A stretch of DNA of 7,575 bases, taken from a bacterium (lineage in GTDB: Bacteria > Desulfobacterota > Deferrimicrobia > Deferrimicrobiales > Deferrimicrobiaceae). This document shows positions 6,065-7,575 of this stretch, one piece after another. Each line of letters begins with the position of its first letter. Position 1 is the first letter of the stretch. Location of the stretch: assembly GCA_020056545.1 (NCBI GenBank), contig JAGVHM010000079.1:1-7575 (forward strand). Direction: 5' to 3'. The notes under the pieces are model-generated. The model was not told where the DNA came from. It ran no database searches and was given only the letters and a program-made list of their open reading frames with translations. The position numbers were made by a program, and so were the translations under genes.

Positions 6065-6981
6065 CGGTCCCGCTCCCGACGCAGGTTTTCCCCGGCCGCA
6101 TCCTCACGGTGACCCTCCCGGCCGGCGACGGGGGAACGCCCGTGACCGTGGGCGGACAGAACGCGCTCCCCCTTGCGCCGGAAGGAGAGAAGCCAAATCC
6201 CGCGGCGATCGGTATGGAGATCCGGACGGGAAACGCGGAACTTCCGCCGTCCCTGGCGAAGGCGTTCGAAGGCAGGGAAACGGACCCGGTCTCCCTCGCC
6301 ATGGTTTCCGCCGATGCGTGGGGCGCCCGGTTTCTCTTCCTTTCCCTGGACGGATGCCACCCGGACTGCGGCGGGCTGCGGATCGAGGATGGAGCGCGGA
6401 TCGTCCGGGATGTGCTGGCCGCGGTGTCCTGCCCGGTCATAGTTGGAGGCTGCGGCGAGGAGGAAATCGACGCGAAGCTCTTCCCCGCCGCCGCGGAGGC
6501 CGCCACCCGCCCCGTCTTCTTATCGTACGCCGACGAAAGGAACTACCGCCTTGTGGGCGGTGCGGCGCTGGCTTACGGGCACGGGGTCGTCGCCTGGTCT
6601 CCCATCGACATAAACATGGCGAAGCAGGCGAACCTCCTCCTCTCGGACATAGGAGTCCCGCCGGAAAGGATCCTGATCGATCCTTTGACCGGCGGTCTCG
6701 GGTACGGACTCGAATACACGTTTTCCATCGTCGAGCGGATCCGGCTGGCGGGGCTCTCGGGAGACGCCATGCTTGCGCGTCCGGTGCTGTGCCACCTTGG
6801 GGACGCGTGGAAGGCAAGGGAGGCGGTAGACACATCCGAAACCTCCTGGGGGGACCCTGGTCTGCGCGGCCGCAGATGGGAAGAGGCCACCGGATGGGCA
6901 TGCCTCGCCGCGGGCGCCGATCTCCTGGTTTTCCGGCATCCAGGGAACGTCAGGGCGTTCCGGGAGGCGACTTGGCGCTGA
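6061..6981 (+). CDS. acsD: Corrinoid iron-sulfur protein small subunit (CODH/ACS delta)
   Basis: A 306-residue TIM-barrel subunit of the corrinoid iron-sulfur protein (CFeSP), which with AcsC carries the cobalamin-bound methyl group between the methyltransferase AcsE and acetyl-CoA synthase. Family segments follow in order: PVTVGGQNALPL (27-38), AAIGMEI (48-54), LSLDGCHPDC (95-104) where acetogen AcsD has LKLDGADPE, VIVGGCG (126-132), WSPIDINMAKQANLL (179-193), IDPLTGGLGYGLEYTFSI (206-223), then WGDPGLRGRRWEEATG (263-278) and LVFRHPG (289-295). It is slightly shorter than the Moorella protein (about 320), ending soon after the RHPG segment. The ATG overlaps the acsB TGA (ATGA) and no Shine-Dalgarno is visible, so it is likely translated by reinitiation after acsB. 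Open frame extends upstream to 5671 within acsB and was discarded because similarity begins only after 6061. Confidence 0.95.
   Translation: MTVPLPTQVFPGRILTVTLPAGDGGTPVTVGGQNALPLAPEGEKPNPAAIGMEIRTGNAELPPSLAKAFEGRETDPVSLAMVSADAWGARFLFLSLDGCHPDCGGLRIEDGARIVRDVLAAVSCPVIVGGCGEEEIDAKLFPAAAEAATRPVFLSYADERNYRLVGGAALAYGHGVVAWSPIDINMAKQANLLLSDIGVPPERILIDPLTGGLGYGLEYTFSIVERIRLAGLSGDAMLARPVLCHLGDAWKAREAVDTSETSWGDPGLRGRRWEEATGWACLAAGADLLVFRHPGNVRAFREATWR
6962..6967 (+). promoter_or_regulatory. Ribosome binding site of acsC, deciding a TTG start
   Basis: GGGAGG inside the end of acsD stands 4 nt before the TTG at 6972. No ATG or GTG lies in frame between here and the first cluster cysteine, so this site picks the TTG as the start. 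Confidence 0.7.
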
Positions 6982-7575
6982 CCGCCCTGGATATCTACAA
7001 GCTGCTTCCCAGGACGAACTGCAAGGAGTGCGGATTCCCCACCTGCCTCGCCTTCGCGATGCAGATGGCGGCCGGGAAAGCGGGGATAGACAAGTGCCCC
7101 CCCGCATCCGATGAAGCGAAAGTCGTCCTCGGCGCCGCCTCGGCGCCCCCGCTTCCGCGCATCGTAGTTGGAACCGGAGACGGCGCCGTCACGATGGGGG
7201 ACGAAGTCGTGATGTTCCGCCACGAAAAGACCTTCTACCACCCTACGGCGATAGCTATCTCGGTATCCGACGCGCTTGGAGGCGAGGCGCTGGAGGAACG
7301 GCTGCGGAGCATCTCATCCCTATCATTTGAACGGATGGGGCAACCCCTTGCGGTCGACATGGTCGCGGTCCGGTTCGACTCCGGAGACCCCGCCAGGTTC
7401 GCGAAAACCGCCGCCGCCTCCCTTGCCCGTTGCGGGAAACCGCTCCTGCTCTCGGGTAATTGCGCTGCTCTTTCGGCGGCCGTCGGTGTGGTCGGGGCAT
7501 CGCGGCCGCTGCTGTGCCCACCGCCCGGCGAAGTGGAGGCGGGAGCGCGGATCGCGGCTTCCGAAAAACTTCCCC
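6972..7575 (+). CDS. acsC: Corrinoid iron-sulfur protein large subunit (CODH/ACS gamma), N-terminal part
   Basis: The first 201 residues of the CFeSP large subunit, cut by the right edge (full members are about 440-450 residues). The N-terminus carries the diagnostic 4Fe-4S motif C-x2-C-x4-C-x16-C at C17, C20, C25 and C42 within LPRTNCKECGFPTCLAFAMQ and IDKCPP; this low-potential cluster reactivates the corrinoid when cobalt is oxidised. After a linker (about 45-70) the TIM-barrel domain begins, with the family segment MFRHEKTFYHPTAIAI at about 84-99. The C-terminal cobalamin-binding domain would lie beyond the window. Translation starts at TTG 6972 (GGGAGG 4 nt upstream), overlapping the end of acsD by 10 nt, so AcsD and AcsC, which form a 1:1 heterodimer, are coupled. 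The frame is open with no stop to the end. The only uncertainty is the exact start codon. Confidence 0.95.
   Translation, partial: MALTALDIYKLLPRTNCKECGFPTCLAFAMQMAAGKAGIDKCPPASDEAKVVLGAASAPPLPRIVVGTGDGAVTMGDEVVMFRHEKTFYHPTAIAISVSDALGGEALEERLRSISSLSFERMGQPLAVDMVAVRFDSGDPARFAKTAAASLARCGKPLLLSGNCAALSAAVGVVGASRPLLCPPPGEVEAGARIAASEKLP

Overview
This is a GC-rich, densely packed bacterial window made of two divergent gene blocks separated by about 190 bases (3756-3943). The plus-strand block (3944 to the right edge) is the core of a carbon monoxide dehydrogenase/acetyl-CoA synthase locus: acsB (acetyl-CoA synthase with an intact A-cluster), acsD (corrinoid iron-sulfur protein small subunit) and the first two thirds or less of acsC (corrinoid iron-sulfur protein large subunit, cut by the window edge). 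The three genes overlap (4 nt and 10 nt) and should be one translationally coupled transcript. Together they join a methyl group carried on the corrinoid protein, CO and coenzyme A into acetyl-CoA, or run the reverse reaction, in the Wood-Ljungdahl pathway. The CO dehydrogenase gene (acsA), the methyltransferase (acsE) and the nickel/ATPase maturation genes are not in the window.

The minus-strand block (3755 down to the left edge) is a tight five-gene run, in transcription order: a PIG-L/LmbE-type zinc deacetylase, a divergent YchF/OLA1-like P-loop protein with a degenerated switch II region, a response regulator with an HD-GYP cyclic-di-GMP phosphodiesterase output, an AMMECR1-domain protein, and the start of an unrecognised gene cut by the left edge. 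Most junctions are 2-6 nt or overlapping (ATGATG); only the 63-nt gap in front of the HD-GYP gene leaves room for an internal promoter. Three of these genes share an AAGAGG ribosome binding site.

The organism is most likely an anaerobic bacterium using the Wood-Ljungdahl pathway. AcsB is the long bacterial type with the N-terminal CODH-binding domain, not the short archaeal CdhC type. High GC together with an HD-GYP regulator would fit Desulfobacterota, Nitrospirota or similar lineages, but the window alone cannot settle this. No RNA gene, mobile element, CRISPR array or convincing terminator was seen. The system is a known one; the points worth a second look are the degenerate YchF paralogue, the Cys-x2-Cys at the AcsB N-terminus, the divergent control region and the unidentified left-edge gene.
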